Part shown: in pieces, positions 15,853 to 24,323 of the stretch | Layout: every line of letters begins with the position of its first letter | Numbering within the stretch: position 1 is the first letter of the stretch | NCBI GenBank assembly: GCA_045591315.1 | Contig: JAZNSN010000029.1 | Coordinates: 1-64,000 of the forward strand | Origin: HGM04593 sp045591315 | Lineage (GTDB): Bacteria; Bacteroidota; Bacteroidia; Bacteroidales; Bacteroidaceae | DNA length: 64,000 nucleotides | Direction of reading: 5' to 3' | The notes under the pieces: generated by a model | Database searches by the model: none | Told to the model about the DNA's origin: nothing | Seen by the model: the letters and a program-made list of their open reading frames with translations, nothing else | Position numbers and translations under genes: made by a program

Positions 15853-17871
15853 TTATATGCTTGCTTCGCTTATGATTCTTGTACGTTTTCTGTTGCTGCC
15901 CGAACTGCTTGTTCTCGAAGGCAACGGGTGGTTGTAACATACCCATACAAGTATTGCTGTTGCCATCACGCGGTCGTCGTGGTTGCCTTCGACGGCTCCC
16001 GTCTCCTTGCCGTTCTCCTTGAACTCATAAAGGTCCAGTTCGTGTGTTGTATGTAAACATCTTTCAATGTAAAGGCCGTCTCTCAAAGCCTTGTTCAGGA
16101 AGTTTATCACCATTGGCTTTGTTGAACTGTTGGTGTGGAATCCCCATCTCCGCGGCCGTCCTTGCCTTATCTCCTGAATGGATGTACGGCAATAGAGATT
16201 GCTGTATCGGCCTGCAATTTCGTTAAGTATATACTCAAAGTTGTTGCCTTCGGTTCCCTCTGTCTCCAAGGTGTTCGACTCTATGACAAGAAGTGCATTG
16301 TTGTATGCCCTTGCTATTTCCATTGCCTTCCATGCAAGCCTGTCGTGTTCAATATGTCCGTGCCAGCAGGCTGCAATCTCAGGCACGCCTCCGTCGGGCA
16401 TCGCTGCGCGGTCGGCGACGACAATGCATGAGTAGTCGGCCTTGCTGCCGGTGCCTCCTACATCTACTGCTACAATGTAACGGTCGCGCATATCTTCCTC
16501 TTTTTCAGGCATAAGCCACACCTGGAGCATTCCATCTTCCTTGTTCTCTCCAGGCAAGGCGGGGACAAATACTGTGCTCTCGCCGTTCTTCCCCTTCTCG
16601 CCTCTTTCTGCAATGTCACCGACGAATGTCGGGGGAACGCACCCTTTGCGTGCCTCATTCACATAGCTTATCTTGAAGACTCTCCGCCCGGTGCTCTGGA
16701 ATGCTTCTTCGGGTGTGGAAGGGAACTCGGAAAATAGTCTCCACTCATCGGGCATCTCGCGTCTTTTGTCACGGTACCATGCAATTGCTTCCAATGTGGC
16801 TCCAAGCCCGAACAGGTGGTGCTCATATTCATTCATGCTGTCGATGAATGCGCTGTAGTCATTTGTTGCTAACGTTTTGCTGTAGAGGTCGATGCTGAAC
16901 CAGGGTATGAATACGGGTGTAAAGTTATTTCGCATTTGGCATGCATCGGTCCATGTACGGTGAAAGAAGTTGCCTACACCCTTTGCAGTGGATTCTATTA
17001 CCTTCATAGTATATGCACCGCTTGCTATGGAACCGAAGATAGATTGTACAAGGTCTTCGGGTTTGCGTCCCTGCGTCGCTTTCCATAGCCCGACCTCTGT
17101 AAGGTGAGCCATGCTTATATCCTCGCTTCGCAGGGAGTCGGGTTTCTGTGCCGACCCTAATGAGTAACGGCTGTTGCTCCAGCTTATGACGCGGGTCTTC
17201 TGCGCTCCCTGATACGGGGCGGTGGTGAGCTGTTTCCCCCCGCTTGCCCAGCGAGGGTAACGTGATATTACCTTTGCAAGCATTCCGGCTACAATTGATG
17301 ACTGCTTCTCGATGTCGCCGCAGATAACGCTGTTCCAGTTGCGCTTGTGCACGAGCTGAATCCATAGCATGTACAGCTGCGTGAGTGTGCTGCCTCCCCA
17401 TTGACGTGCCTTAAGGAGAATGATGTCGATAGGCTTTCCGCTAAGGCGCAGTTCTTCCAATGCCTTCAGATACATGCGTTGGGGGCGGTTGAGTGTAAAT
17501 GCTGTGTCACGCCCTTTCCCCTTGTCGGCAATGGTGGTCATGGTACGTGCCCAGTATTCAAAGTCATGCTTTATGCGTTTGAGACAGAACTCAAGCCATA
17601 GCCTTATGATGTTCTTGTCGCTTGCTTCCACGCCCTTCACCTCGCGCAAGTACCTTTCTGCTCCGCCGGCTATCAGCCTTGCAACGGACTCGTCATCGAG
17701 CATCGAGGCCGGGAGCTTCATTTCTGTTATGGGGAAGCCTTCTATCTCTATCCGTTCTCTCTCTATTGATGTTGAGCCTTCTCCTGTAATAGGGTCATAG
17801 ACGGCTGAGATATCTCCCAGCCGTCTCCTGTTCTCAATGATGATATTCTCTTTATCCATCACACTGTTCAT
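15853..17871 (-). CDS. terL: phage terminase large subunit
   Basis: 672 residues. ATPase part: KARQWGGST at about 154-162 takes the place of Walker A, and SMAHLTEVGLWK near residue 260 holds the Walker B/Glu. Nuclease part: VAVDVGGTGSKADYS near residue 500 and GNHDDRVMATAIL near 640 provide the RNase H-like acidic residues. The complex packages phage DNA into proheads and cuts it. The start at 17871 overlaps the upstream gene by 4 bp (ATGA), supporting it. Both ATPase and nuclease motifs are intact. Unusually, the portal gene is not adjacent but 25 kb away, beyond the ATP synthase operon. Confidence 0.9.
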   Translation of the reverse strand: MNSVMDKENIIIENRRRLGDISAVYDPITGEGSTSIERERIEIEGFPITEMKLPASMLDDESVARLIAGGAERYLREVKGVEASDKNIIRLWLEFCLKRIKHDFEYWARTMTTIADKGKGRDTAFTLNRPQRMYLKALEELRLSGKPIDIILLKARQWGGSTLTQLYMLWIQLVHKRNWNSVICGDIEKQSSIVAGMLAKVISRYPRWASGGKQLTTAPYQGAQKTRVISWSNSRYSLGSAQKPDSLRSEDISMAHLTEVGLWKATQGRKPEDLVQSIFGSIASGAYTMKVIESTAKGVGNFFHRTWTDACQMRNNFTPVFIPWFSIDLYSKTLATNDYSAFIDSMNEYEHHLFGLGATLEAIAWYRDKRREMPDEWRLFSEFPSTPEEAFQSTGRRVFKISYVNEARKGCVPPTFVGDIAERGEKGKNGESTVFVPALPGENKEDGMLQVWLMPEKEEDMRDRYIVAVDVGGTGSKADYSCIVVADRAAMPDGGVPEIAACWHGHIEHDRLAWKAMEIARAYNNALLVIESNTLETEGTEGNNFEYILNEIAGRYSNLYCRTSIQEIRQGRPRRWGFHTNSSTKPMVINFLNKALRDGLYIERCLHTTHELDLYEFKENGKETGAVEGNHDDRVMATAILVWVCYNHPLPSRTSSSGSNRKRTRIISEASI

Positions 17872-18344
17872 ATTCCTGCAAGGTCGGTTGCACGCCGCCT
17901 TATCCTTGTAGAGTTGTAGAACTTGGCAAACAGCATCTGTACATTATCGTAGAGCGTGCTCCGCAATGCGATGTAGCTCTCTGCCATCTTCGGCTCCCTC
18001 AGCAATAGCCACTGCAGTGTCATCTCGTTGACGATATAGTCGTTTACTGCCTGCTTGAGAATGGGCAACAGATGCTCCCGGCTCTTTCCTGCCGTGTCGA
18101 ACTCCAGCATTACGTAACTGTTGTCTATGCTGTAGGAAATTGAGGGGAAACGAAGAGCAACAGCAGTAACAAGCTCATTGCATGCCTGACGTGCAAACAT
18201 GAATAGCAGTTCTTCATCGTCCTTGCTGCTCTGTATGGTGTCGGCATTCAGCTCCTTGCGCTTTGCCGATTCTCCCATGTAGAAGTTCCTTAAATCAATC
18301 TGCTGCTGCAGTTCGTCTCTCCTTATCAGTATTGTGTTTTTCAT
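17868..18344 (-). CDS. phage protein of unknown function, terminase operon
   Basis: 158 residues, predicted mostly helical, with no motif I recognise. It is translated between two genes that it overlaps by 4 bp on each side, so it belongs to the terminase operon. Size and place would allow a small terminase subunit or an adaptor protein, but I see no helix-turn-helix to prefer the first. Confidence 0.6.
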   Translation of the reverse strand: MKNTILIRRDELQQQIDLRNFYMGESAKRKELNADTIQSSKDDEELLFMFARQACNELVTAVALRFPSISYSIDNSYVMLEFDTAGKSREHLLPILKQAVNDYIVNEMTLQWLLLREPKMAESYIALRSTLYDNVQMLFAKFYNSTRIRRRATDLAGI

Positions 18345-18841
18345 AGTTCTATGATGTTTTCCTTGCTGCCGTTTTTCATTGCAGGGCGTTTGCGCTCGGC
18401 CAGAACCGTCCTCAGCTGTACGGTAGCTTCGTTTGTCTTTCCGGTGTATATGCCTGCTTCATCGGGCTTAATCAGCAAAGCCCATTCCTGCATTGTACTG
18501 CAAAAGAGTATCTCTTCGATGCACTTCTTGATTTTATTGCCGTTGGCGTTGGGGTAGTTGTGCGGAACGATTACTGTAACCGTATGCCCGGTCTCGCCGT
18601 TGTTCTCCCTCGTAGCCAACCTGCATGCCGGCATATATCGCCCGATAAGTGTCATAAGTCCGTTGAGTTTAGCCGATATGTTCTTCTCGATGATATCGCT
18701 TTCGTCATCAGTTGCCGGGAGCATGTCTGCAAGCGAATCGGCAACTCCTGCTCCTGAACGGGCCTTGGCAATTGTGCCGCTCTCTCTCTGTACCCTTTTC
18801 TTTATATTGTTGATGTCTATTGATATTTCTATCTTTTCCAT
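18341..18841 (-). CDS. phage protein of unknown function, terminase operon
   Basis: 166 residues with an N-terminal charged helix (IEISIDINNIKKRVQRESG) and a centre rich in beta strands (HTVTVIVPHNYPNANG). No signal peptide or membrane helix. It overlaps the following gene by 4 bp and lies 70 bp after the gene at 18911. The function is not known; by position it could take part in packaging or head completion. Confidence 0.6.
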   Translation of the reverse strand: MEKIEISIDINNIKKRVQRESGTIAKARSGAGVADSLADMLPATDDESDIIEKNISAKLNGLMTLIGRYMPACRLATRENNGETGHTVTVIVPHNYPNANGNKIKKCIEEILFCSTMQEWALLIKPDEAGIYTGKTNEATVQLRTVLAERKRPAMKNGSKENIIEL

Positions 18842-18910
18842 TATGTTGTTTTTGATGCAAATGTACTTTTCATTTTCTTCCTAAAGGTTGTTGTTTTGGC
18901 ACTATCGGTT

Positions 18911-19351
18911 TCAGCCTACTGCTCTGTTGAACGTTAATTCACTCTTCTTCCTGCGCAATGTCTTGTAAATGATTCCGCGGAATGTCTCTTCGTCCAGATA
19001 GAACGAAGGTGCCGGCTCTTCGATGATTTTTTCGAGAATGAGGTACTTGTACCTCTTGCTGCTGTCCTTCACCTGCTGCATGTAGCGTCTGTAAATCTCC
19101 TTGTACATCTCCAGCTTGTTGCTGTTGACAAGAGGAAGTTTCTTCTTGCGCGAAAGAAGTGAGATGAAGCGTCGTGCATTTTCAAATGTTACGTAGAACC
19201 GCGGTGCACCTTTCTTTACGGCATGTTCTATTACTTCGTTCTGTGTAGCGAAAGGCTTGCTTTTCCTGAGTTCCTTCAATGAATCGAAGAAACTGTCGAT
19301 GACGTCCTGTTTGCGCATCTCGCGAACAGAACTGTTCAATGTGTTTTTCAT
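18911..19351 (-). CDS. phage protein of unknown function, first gene of terminase operon
   Basis: 146 residues from the ATG at 19351; an upstream in-frame TTG at 19381 would run through the candidate promoter. The protein is basic and helical (KYKYLILEKI, RRFISLLSRKKKLP), perhaps nucleic-acid binding. As first gene of the minus-strand packaging unit, it could be the small terminase subunit, but no sequence motif proves this. A TATTTTTG box and an AGCC-N6-GGCT palindrome sit 16-38 bp upstream. Confidence 0.6.
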   Translation of the reverse strand: MKNTLNSSVREMRKQDVIDSFFDSLKELRKSKPFATQNEVIEHAVKKGAPRFYVTFENARRFISLLSRKKKLPLVNSNKLEMYKEIYRRYMQQVKDSSKRYKYLILEKIIEEPAPSFYLDEETFRGIIYKTLRRKKSELTFNRAVG

Positions 19352-19366
19352 ACTGCTTTTTGATTG

Positions 19367-19389
19367 CAAAAATATAGCCAAAAATGGCT
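19367..19389 (-). promoter_or_regulatory. promoter box with overlapping operator-like palindrome A
   Basis: The minus-strand sequence TATTTTTG at 19374-19367 matches the Bacteroidetes -7 box TAnnTTTG. Directly upstream, 19376-19389 reads AGCC-AAAAAT-GGCT, a palindrome with 5-bp arms. The same AGCC-N6-GGCT pattern occurs at 19522 and 27926. A good -33 TTTG is not seen. A repressor bound here would block this promoter. Confidence 0.5.
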
Positions 19390-19521
19390 GAAAGTTTGTT
19401 GTTTTACCAATAAGTTATCAACAGCATTAATCCTTGTATGCAATGATACGTCCTCAAAAGCTCGCATATAATATGTACAGGCGTGTTCTGAGTAAGTGCA
19501 AACTCTTTTATCCGGCATGTT

Positions 19522-19535
19522 AGCCTTTTATGGCT
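19522..19535. promoter_or_regulatory. operator-like palindrome B
   Basis: AGCC-TTTTAT-GGCT, second member of the AGCC-N6-GGCT set, lies 84 bp upstream of the scaffold-like gene start (19619) and on the other side of the divergent control region from palindrome A. It may control the rightward structural genes. Confidence 0.45.
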
Positions 19536-19618
19536 CATCCTGTTTCTGTATTGTCAATTCAACAACCTTCATCGCACTTTTGTATTGTTCCTTTGCTGTC
19601 GAAAAAAACATTTGAACT

Positions 19619-20404
19619 ATGGAAAAGTACAAAAACAATCTTGAGAAAGCGGATATGCCTATGCAGCATAGAGCCGCAAGTGACGAGTCCTGGCAGACTC
19701 AGATGAAGCCCGTTGAGAATAATTCCTACAAGGAACTCGAAAAGGGCTTGAAAGAATTCTTCGGTGAGGATTTTGATTTGAACGACAGCTTCTCACAGGA
19801 AACGCTTTTGCAGCATCTTTACATCAACCACGAACAGAACCAGCGTCTTATAGAAGCTCTTGAACGTGACCCACGCCTGGCACAGATGCTTATGGACCTG
19901 GTTGAAGGCAAGAGCAATGCGCCTGCGGCAGTAGCACGTTACTTTGGCCGTCAGTTCGTTGAAATGGATGAACAGAGCCCCGAATACCGCGAAATGCTGC
20001 TTGCCGACGAGGAACGTAAGGCGGAGGCTGCACGTTTTGACGAGGAACGCCGCGAGTATGAGAACAATCTTCAAAAGAGTTTGCCTATTGTCGAGGAGTT
20101 CTGCAACGAGCATGGCTATGAGCCTTCGGTATTCATGGAGAACGTTTGGGAACAGCTTGTCTTTCCTATTCTTGCCGGCAACTACTCTAAAGAGGTATGT
20201 ACGGCTCTCGACCATGCCTTGACATACGAAAAGGATGTTGAGGATGCATTTGCTGCAGGCGACATCAAAGGCCGCAATACGAATATCCAGCGTATGAGAG
20301 AGGATTTCGGTGACGGGATGCCTAAGGGCATGAGCAGCGTGGCTCCGAACATTGAGGCAAGACGCAAGCGCAATTCGCTTTTAGAGAAGGCTCTGAACGC
20401 GTAA
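19619..20404 (+). CDS. phage scaffold-like protein
   Basis: 261 residues, acidic, almost wholly helical, with long charged coils (EYREMLLADEERKAEAARFD) and a C-terminus of Ala, Arg and Lys. No catalytic motif. It comes just before the capsid gene and starts the plus-strand structural operon. Such a length, charge and place are usual for capsid assembly scaffolds of podoviruses. The identification is by position and composition. Confidence 0.6.
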   Translation: MEKYKNNLEKADMPMQHRAASDESWQTQMKPVENNSYKELEKGLKEFFGEDFDLNDSFSQETLLQHLYINHEQNQRLIEALERDPRLAQMLMDLVEGKSNAPAAVARYFGRQFVEMDEQSPEYREMLLADEERKAEAARFDEERREYENNLQKSLPIVEEFCNEHGYEPSVFMENVWEQLVFPILAGNYSKEVCTALDHALTYEKDVEDAFAAGDIKGRNTNIQRMREDFGDGMPKGMSSVAPNIEARRKRNSLLEKALNA

Positions 20405-20436
20405 CATTTTTTATCAATCAATAAATAATCTGTTTT

Positions 20437-22056
20437 ATGAAAAGAATCTGTTCTTTTTTGAGGGAAAACCCTCTGTTTGTGTTCGTGATGCTGCTTGCTG
20501 CAGCTCTCTATTTTATGGCCGATGATGTTGCCGGTCTTATGCTTGCAACGGTCAATGCGGTTCCAGCCGGTTCGCCTAAGCCGTCGAACGGCATCGGCGG
20601 CCTTGCAACTCAGGGAATCGGTGATGCAACTACCGTTTCCAATGCGAGCGAGCTGGGAAGCGACCTTATCGATGCCGATGTCGATGACCAGATAACAAGC
20701 ATTGCAAGCGACGAGAGCATTATCGATACGATCAAGCGCAGGATACGTCGTCAGGTGCGTGTCAATTCGTTCGAGGTTGACCATTATCTTATCGACGACA
20801 AGCGTTCGAAGGCCTACACCAATGAGACCTATACGGGAATAAAGGCAACACGTGCCGAGATTCCGTTCTCGACAACCGGCGAGAGAAAAATCTTCCAGGA
20901 GTACTATACTGCAATATGTAAAGGCGTGAACGGTTATGATCCGACCGGCCAGGTAGAGCTTCCGGGAGTGGATTTGATGCTCTTCTTCGTCGGCAAGAAC
21001 AGCACGACCGAAGCTCCTATCGCTATGGCCGTGAACGGCCCTAAGGTAAATTCGAGTGACGATTACTGCGTTGTCCCTACAATTCCGGCTGGAACAGAGG
21101 TGATACTTTTGTCTTCGGCAGCCTACGAGACTCAGAAGTTCATTGCTCCATCGACAATAGTGCCGGTGCCTGAACGCATGTTCCTCCAGAAGCAGCTCTG
21201 CAACAGCATTGTCAGCGACTATTTCGCAGCGCAGAAGAAACGTATCCTGTTCAGCGAGTCGCAGATAGCAGAGGCTGTATTGCGCCAGTTCCGTCTTGAG
21301 AGTTGCCGTACAGCCTGGGTAGGGCAGCCTGGAAAGTTCAAGGTGCAGGCTATGGATAATGCAATGGGCTATCAGTGGGATTACTTCTCAAAGGGTATCC
21401 GTTGGCAGTTCAAGCGTCAGTACGACCTATCTTCGAAGATTACTCTGGCCGATCTCATTAACCTTTCGATGGTCAAGTTCACCGGATTCAATTGCACAAA
21501 GAAGGCTATATGGCTGTTGGGCAAGCAGCTGCTTAACGATATCCAGAAGATTGACCTCACTCTTCACAAGAATATCTCGGTTTCGGGCGACAAGGTTTTC
21601 GGCATCGAATGTACCAAGATTCATACAGTGTTCGGCGATATCGACCTTATCCACGATCCTACTCTCGATGCTCTGGGATATGCTCACTGCGGAGGCCTTA
21701 TTGACGAGAACGGTCTTGTACGTTACTACATGAAGAACGAGGATGCAAAGACCGAGAATGTCGATGGCGAGGAGGCAAAGCGCGAGGTCGTGATGACAAT
21801 TGACTGTCTCTGCCTCAAGGGATATTCACATATCTGGGTCAACGGTTCGGCTACCGAAAGTGATATTCCGGGCGCGTCAAAGGTGACAAGCGCGGCAGCT
21901 CTGCCCGAATCACCCGTGCTCAATGATGTCGTGATACTTACAGCCGATGTGAACCATACGGTGAACGGTACTCCTAAGCTATGGTTCAGCGCAGGTACGG
22001 TTGTTACTTTCAACGGCACTACATGGGTTGAATATACCGGTGAGATTCTTGTCTAA
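20437..22056 (+). CDS. putative major capsid protein
   Basis: 539 residues, directly after the scaffold-like gene. The centre, with PFSTTGERKIFQEYYTAICK, QMAEAVLRQ-type helix (SQIAEAVLRQFRLESCRTAW) and VFGDIDLIHDPTLDALG, is like capsid proteins of Bacteroidetes podoviruses. The last 80 residues (NDVVILTADVNHTVNGTPKLW) look like an added immunoglobulin- or carbohydrate-binding-like domain. Residues 13-30 form an unusually hydrophobic N-terminal stretch, possibly removed on maturation, or a wrong start. I call it capsid by neighbourhood, length and general pattern rather than by a precise motif. Confidence 0.65.
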   Translation: MKRICSFLRENPLFVFVMLLAAALYFMADDVAGLMLATVNAVPAGSPKPSNGIGGLATQGIGDATTVSNASELGSDLIDADVDDQITSIASDESIIDTIKRRIRRQVRVNSFEVDHYLIDDKRSKAYTNETYTGIKATRAEIPFSTTGERKIFQEYYTAICKGVNGYDPTGQVELPGVDLMLFFVGKNSTTEAPIAMAVNGPKVNSSDDYCVVPTIPAGTEVILLSSAAYETQKFIAPSTIVPVPERMFLQKQLCNSIVSDYFAAQKKRILFSESQIAEAVLRQFRLESCRTAWVGQPGKFKVQAMDNAMGYQWDYFSKGIRWQFKRQYDLSSKITLADLINLSMVKFTGFNCTKKAIWLLGKQLLNDIQKIDLTLHKNISVSGDKVFGIECTKIHTVFGDIDLIHDPTLDALGYAHCGGLIDENGLVRYYMKNEDAKTENVDGEEAKREVVMTIDCLCLKGYSHIWVNGSATESDIPGASKVTSAAALPESPVLNDVVILTADVNHTVNGTPKLWFSAGTVVTFNGTTWVEYTGEILV

Positions 22057-22133
22057 ACCATGACTTTGCGGGTGCCTGTGCGATATTTTGTGTTTTGGGG
22101 TTGCATGGGCATCCGCTTTTAAAATATTATATT

Positions 22134-22556
22134 ATGAAAAAAAGAATAACATACGAAATTCACGGACAAATAGAGCGTAACAGCTATTTCCGTATAGGGA
22201 AGGCACTTGTCAGAATTGAGTTTACCGGCGGTGCCATGAACTCGACTGGGGTATATCCGGCGCAATACACAACCGACAATGCGCTTTTCCAACGTGCAAT
22301 TGAAAACAGTGAGGCTTTCAAGAAAGGAGAGATAAAACGCGGGCATGTGGAGATTCTCAATGAAACATCTGCCCAACCTTCAGTTGAGGAACCTTGTGAT
22401 GAAAGCACCTCTTTCCCCGAAGTGACAAACATGCAGCAGGCAAGGGCTCTTCTTATGGCCGAGCCTTACAACTGCACTCTGGGAGAGTTGCAGAACAAGG
22501 CTGCGGTGAAAGGAATAGCACTGGCTAAAGGCATTTCATTCCCTAACTGGCTATGA
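22134..22556 (+). CDS. phage protein of unknown function
   Basis: 140 residues from the ATG at 22134. The first 70 residues contain beta-type sequence (KKRITYEIHGQIERNSYFRIG, VRIEFTGG); the rest is an acidic linker and a short Ala/Leu helix region (MQQARALLMAEPYNC). It overlaps the next gene by 4 bp. It may be a head-decoration or a small tail protein. No known domain is seen. Confidence 0.6.
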   Translation: MKKRITYEIHGQIERNSYFRIGKALVRIEFTGGAMNSTGVYPAQYTTDNALFQRAIENSEAFKKGEIKRGHVEILNETSAQPSVEEPCDESTSFPEVTNMQQARALLMAEPYNCTLGELQNKAAVKGIALAKGISFPNWL

Positions 22557-23203
22557 TTTCAACAGATGATATTGTAAAAAGGGTGCGTGTCCTCATCAAT
22601 GAGGCAGAAGAAGATAAGAGTATATCGCTGCTTACCGAAGATGCGCGTTGCTTTGACAAGAGCATAAGAACCCTGATTCCTCAGGCTGTTTCCATTATAC
22701 AAGGAAGCAAACTGCCTGGGAAAAGGGTGAATGTGAGGAGCGTTGTTCCATCTTCTGCTGTCATTGCAGATAATGGTGACGGTTCGGGATATATTGCCTT
22801 GCCCGCCGACTTCGTCTCTCTTGTAATTCTTGGCGTAAGCGGTTGGGAGCGTCCGTGCAGTGTGCTTTATCCGGCCTCATCGCAGCAAGCCGCATGGCAG
22901 AGGAACAGCTGCACACGTGCCGGCAAGAGCAGGCCTGTATGTGTCGAGGGTGTCGATTCTGCCGGCAATAGGGTAGCGGAGCTTTATCCGCTGCCCGATG
23001 CGGCTCGTCTTGAATCGCTTGTATATGAAGCCTCGTTCAATCCCGATGACGGTCTTGACGGTTATGACGATGGCATGGATGATGCCGTTGCATACCAGTG
23101 TGCAGCCTTGCTGTACAATATGTTCGAGAAGTACGATGCTTCAAAATCGTTCCTTTCTTATTCTTTGGCCTTGTGCAATGGCGGTGTAAATGTAAAAAAA
23201 TAG
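22553..23203 (+). CDS. putative head-tail connector / tail tubular A-like protein
   Basis: 216 residues. The N-terminal helix set (MISTDDIVKRVRVLINEAEEDKS), VRSVVPSS and YIALPADFVSLVIL, and the C-terminal MDDAVAYQCAALLYNMFEKY look like connector or T7 gp11-like proteins, which join portal and tail. Its gene follows the capsid gene at two genes' distance and precedes a long tail protein gene, matching the order of short-tailed phages. The start codon overlaps the preceding stop (ATGA). Confidence 0.6.
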   Translation: MISTDDIVKRVRVLINEAEEDKSISLLTEDARCFDKSIRTLIPQAVSIIQGSKLPGKRVNVRSVVPSSAVIADNGDGSGYIALPADFVSLVILGVSGWERPCSVLYPASSQQAAWQRNSCTRAGKSRPVCVEGVDSAGNRVAELYPLPDAARLESLVYEASFNPDDGLDGYDDGMDDAVAYQCAALLYNMFEKYDASKSFLSYSLALCNGGVNVKK

Positions 23204-23207
23204 AATT

Positions 23208-23489
23208 ATGGCAGTAAGAAATCTGGCTTTTGCTAAGTGCGACGGCTATTGGGAATGTGAACCCATTGTCTGCGCCGGAGGTGACATAAGAGTGCGTGTA
23301 CACAAGGGCGGCCCATATCCGGTTGACGTGCTTGTGAGCATTGACGGTGTCGAGGAGTATATAAAATATGACGATTTCGGGCTCGATGAGACGAAGTGCG
23401 AGGTTACTCTCGAAGGTCCTATGCGCGGGCAGTACGTCAAGCTGGCATCGCGCAGCGAACTGACTCTTGTCAAATGTCTTGAACTATGA
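23208..23489 (+). CDS. small phage structural protein, unknown
   Basis: 93 residues, mostly beta-strand pattern (GDIRVRVHKGGPYPVDVLVS), no membrane or signal sequence. It ends at the start of the holin gene. It may be a small tail or decoration protein; nothing more can be said from sequence. Confidence 0.5.
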   Translation: MAVRNLAFAKCDGYWECEPIVCAGGDIRVRVHKGGPYPVDVLVSIDGVEEYIKYDDFGLDETKCEVTLEGPMRGQYVKLASRSELTLVKCLEL

Positions 23490-23493
23490 TGCT

Positions 23494-23961
23494 ATGGATG
23501 GCCTTAAGCTTTTTGTGGCCTCTCTGTTTGCGAACATTGCAGGTCTTCTGTTTCCTATAAGGAACGATATTTTCGGTTTGGTTTTCCTTTTCAGCGTCAA
23601 CTTCCTGATTGGCATGCTCGCCGATGTCACCAATCATCGCGACTGGAGCTTCCGTAAGGCATTCTGTTTCTTCAGGGATGCTGCGATATACTTTGTGATG
23701 GTTGCATCAATATATCTTCTTGGGCATTTCAAGGGAGAGGAGAGCACGGCAGTACATTGTGTCTCGTTCATGATATATGTTGCAATATATTTCTACGGTA
23801 CCAACATATTGCGGAATGCGAGGATGATAACCAATGAGAAGAGTACGCTCTTCAGAATACTCGACTTCCTCTATTATGTGTTGAGCCTGCGCGTGCTTGA
23901 ACGCTACGGTTATCTTAAGGATTATATCGAATATGAAAAACATAACAAGAATATGCTTTAG
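23494..23961 (+). CDS. phage holin-like membrane protein
   Basis: 155 residues from the ATG at 23494 (MDGLKLFVASLFANIAGLLF). Three to four hydrophobic helices: about residues 5-40, 62-80 and 86-105. The size and the 'FAN.AGLLFPI ... L.VF..N...G' pattern resemble the phage holin family that forms pores in the inner membrane at lysis. The next gene is a spanin-like lipoprotein that overlaps its 3' end by 29 bp, which supports a lysis unit. No endolysin gene is recognised near it. Confidence 0.7.
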   Translation: MDGLKLFVASLFANIAGLLFPIRNDIFGLVFLFSVNFLIGMLADVTNHRDWSFRKAFCFFRDAAIYFVMVASIYLLGHFKGEESTAVHCVSFMIYVAIYFYGTNILRNARMITNEKSTLFRILDFLYYVLSLRVLERYGYLKDYIEYEKHNKNML

Positions 23962-24316
23962 TGCCGTTATTCTGCTTCTCTCATGCCGCAGTTACGACAA
24001 TAGTGCCGTAGAGTACTCTTCGACTGCCTGCATGAGAGAAAGGCTTATAAAGGACAGCATTGTGCTGCATGACAGTATAATTATACGCGAAAAGGCCGAT
24101 ACGGTATTCTTTACGAAATACAAGACTGCCTACAAGGAGATTGTAAGGCACGACACTGTTGTGGTGTGCGACACCTTGTACAGAGTGCGTACGGTAACGG
24201 TTGAGAAGAATTCCGGGAAGTGCTTTTCGTGGTGGAAACTGCTTCCTGCGGCCCTGGTGCTTTTCCTAATGTGGCGCTTTGGGCTTTTTGACCGGATTTT
24301 ACGAAACGACAAATAG
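23933..24316 (+). CDS. small lipoprotein with C-terminal membrane helix, spanin-like
   Basis: 127 residues from the ATG at 23933. Residues 1-18 are a lipoprotein signal ending in the lipobox LLSC. The middle is repetitive and charged (KDSIVLHDSIIIREKADTVF), and residues about 100-117 are one membrane helix (WWKLLPAALVLFLMW). A lipid anchor in the outer membrane plus an inner-membrane helix is the layout of a unimolecular spanin, which joins the two membranes at phage lysis. The place right after the holin fits. Similar 'DSIV.RD.' lipoproteins are common in Bacteroidales phages. Confidence 0.65.
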   Translation: MKNITRICFSAVILLLSCRSYDNSAVEYSSTACMRERLIKDSIVLHDSIIIREKADTVFFTKYKTAYKEIVRHDTVVVCDTLYRVRTVTVEKNSGKCFSWWKLLPAALVLFLMWRFGLFDRILRNDK

Positions 24317-24323
24317 TGTAATA

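Noticed and set aside
14522..15946. Longer integrase frame starting at 15946, as the prophage integrase
   Set aside because: The first 75 codons overlap the terminase 3' end and have no domain-like sequence. The protein from 15721 matches inversion-type recombinases, and a fitting inverted-repeat target lies next to it, so I do not treat it as the phage integrase.
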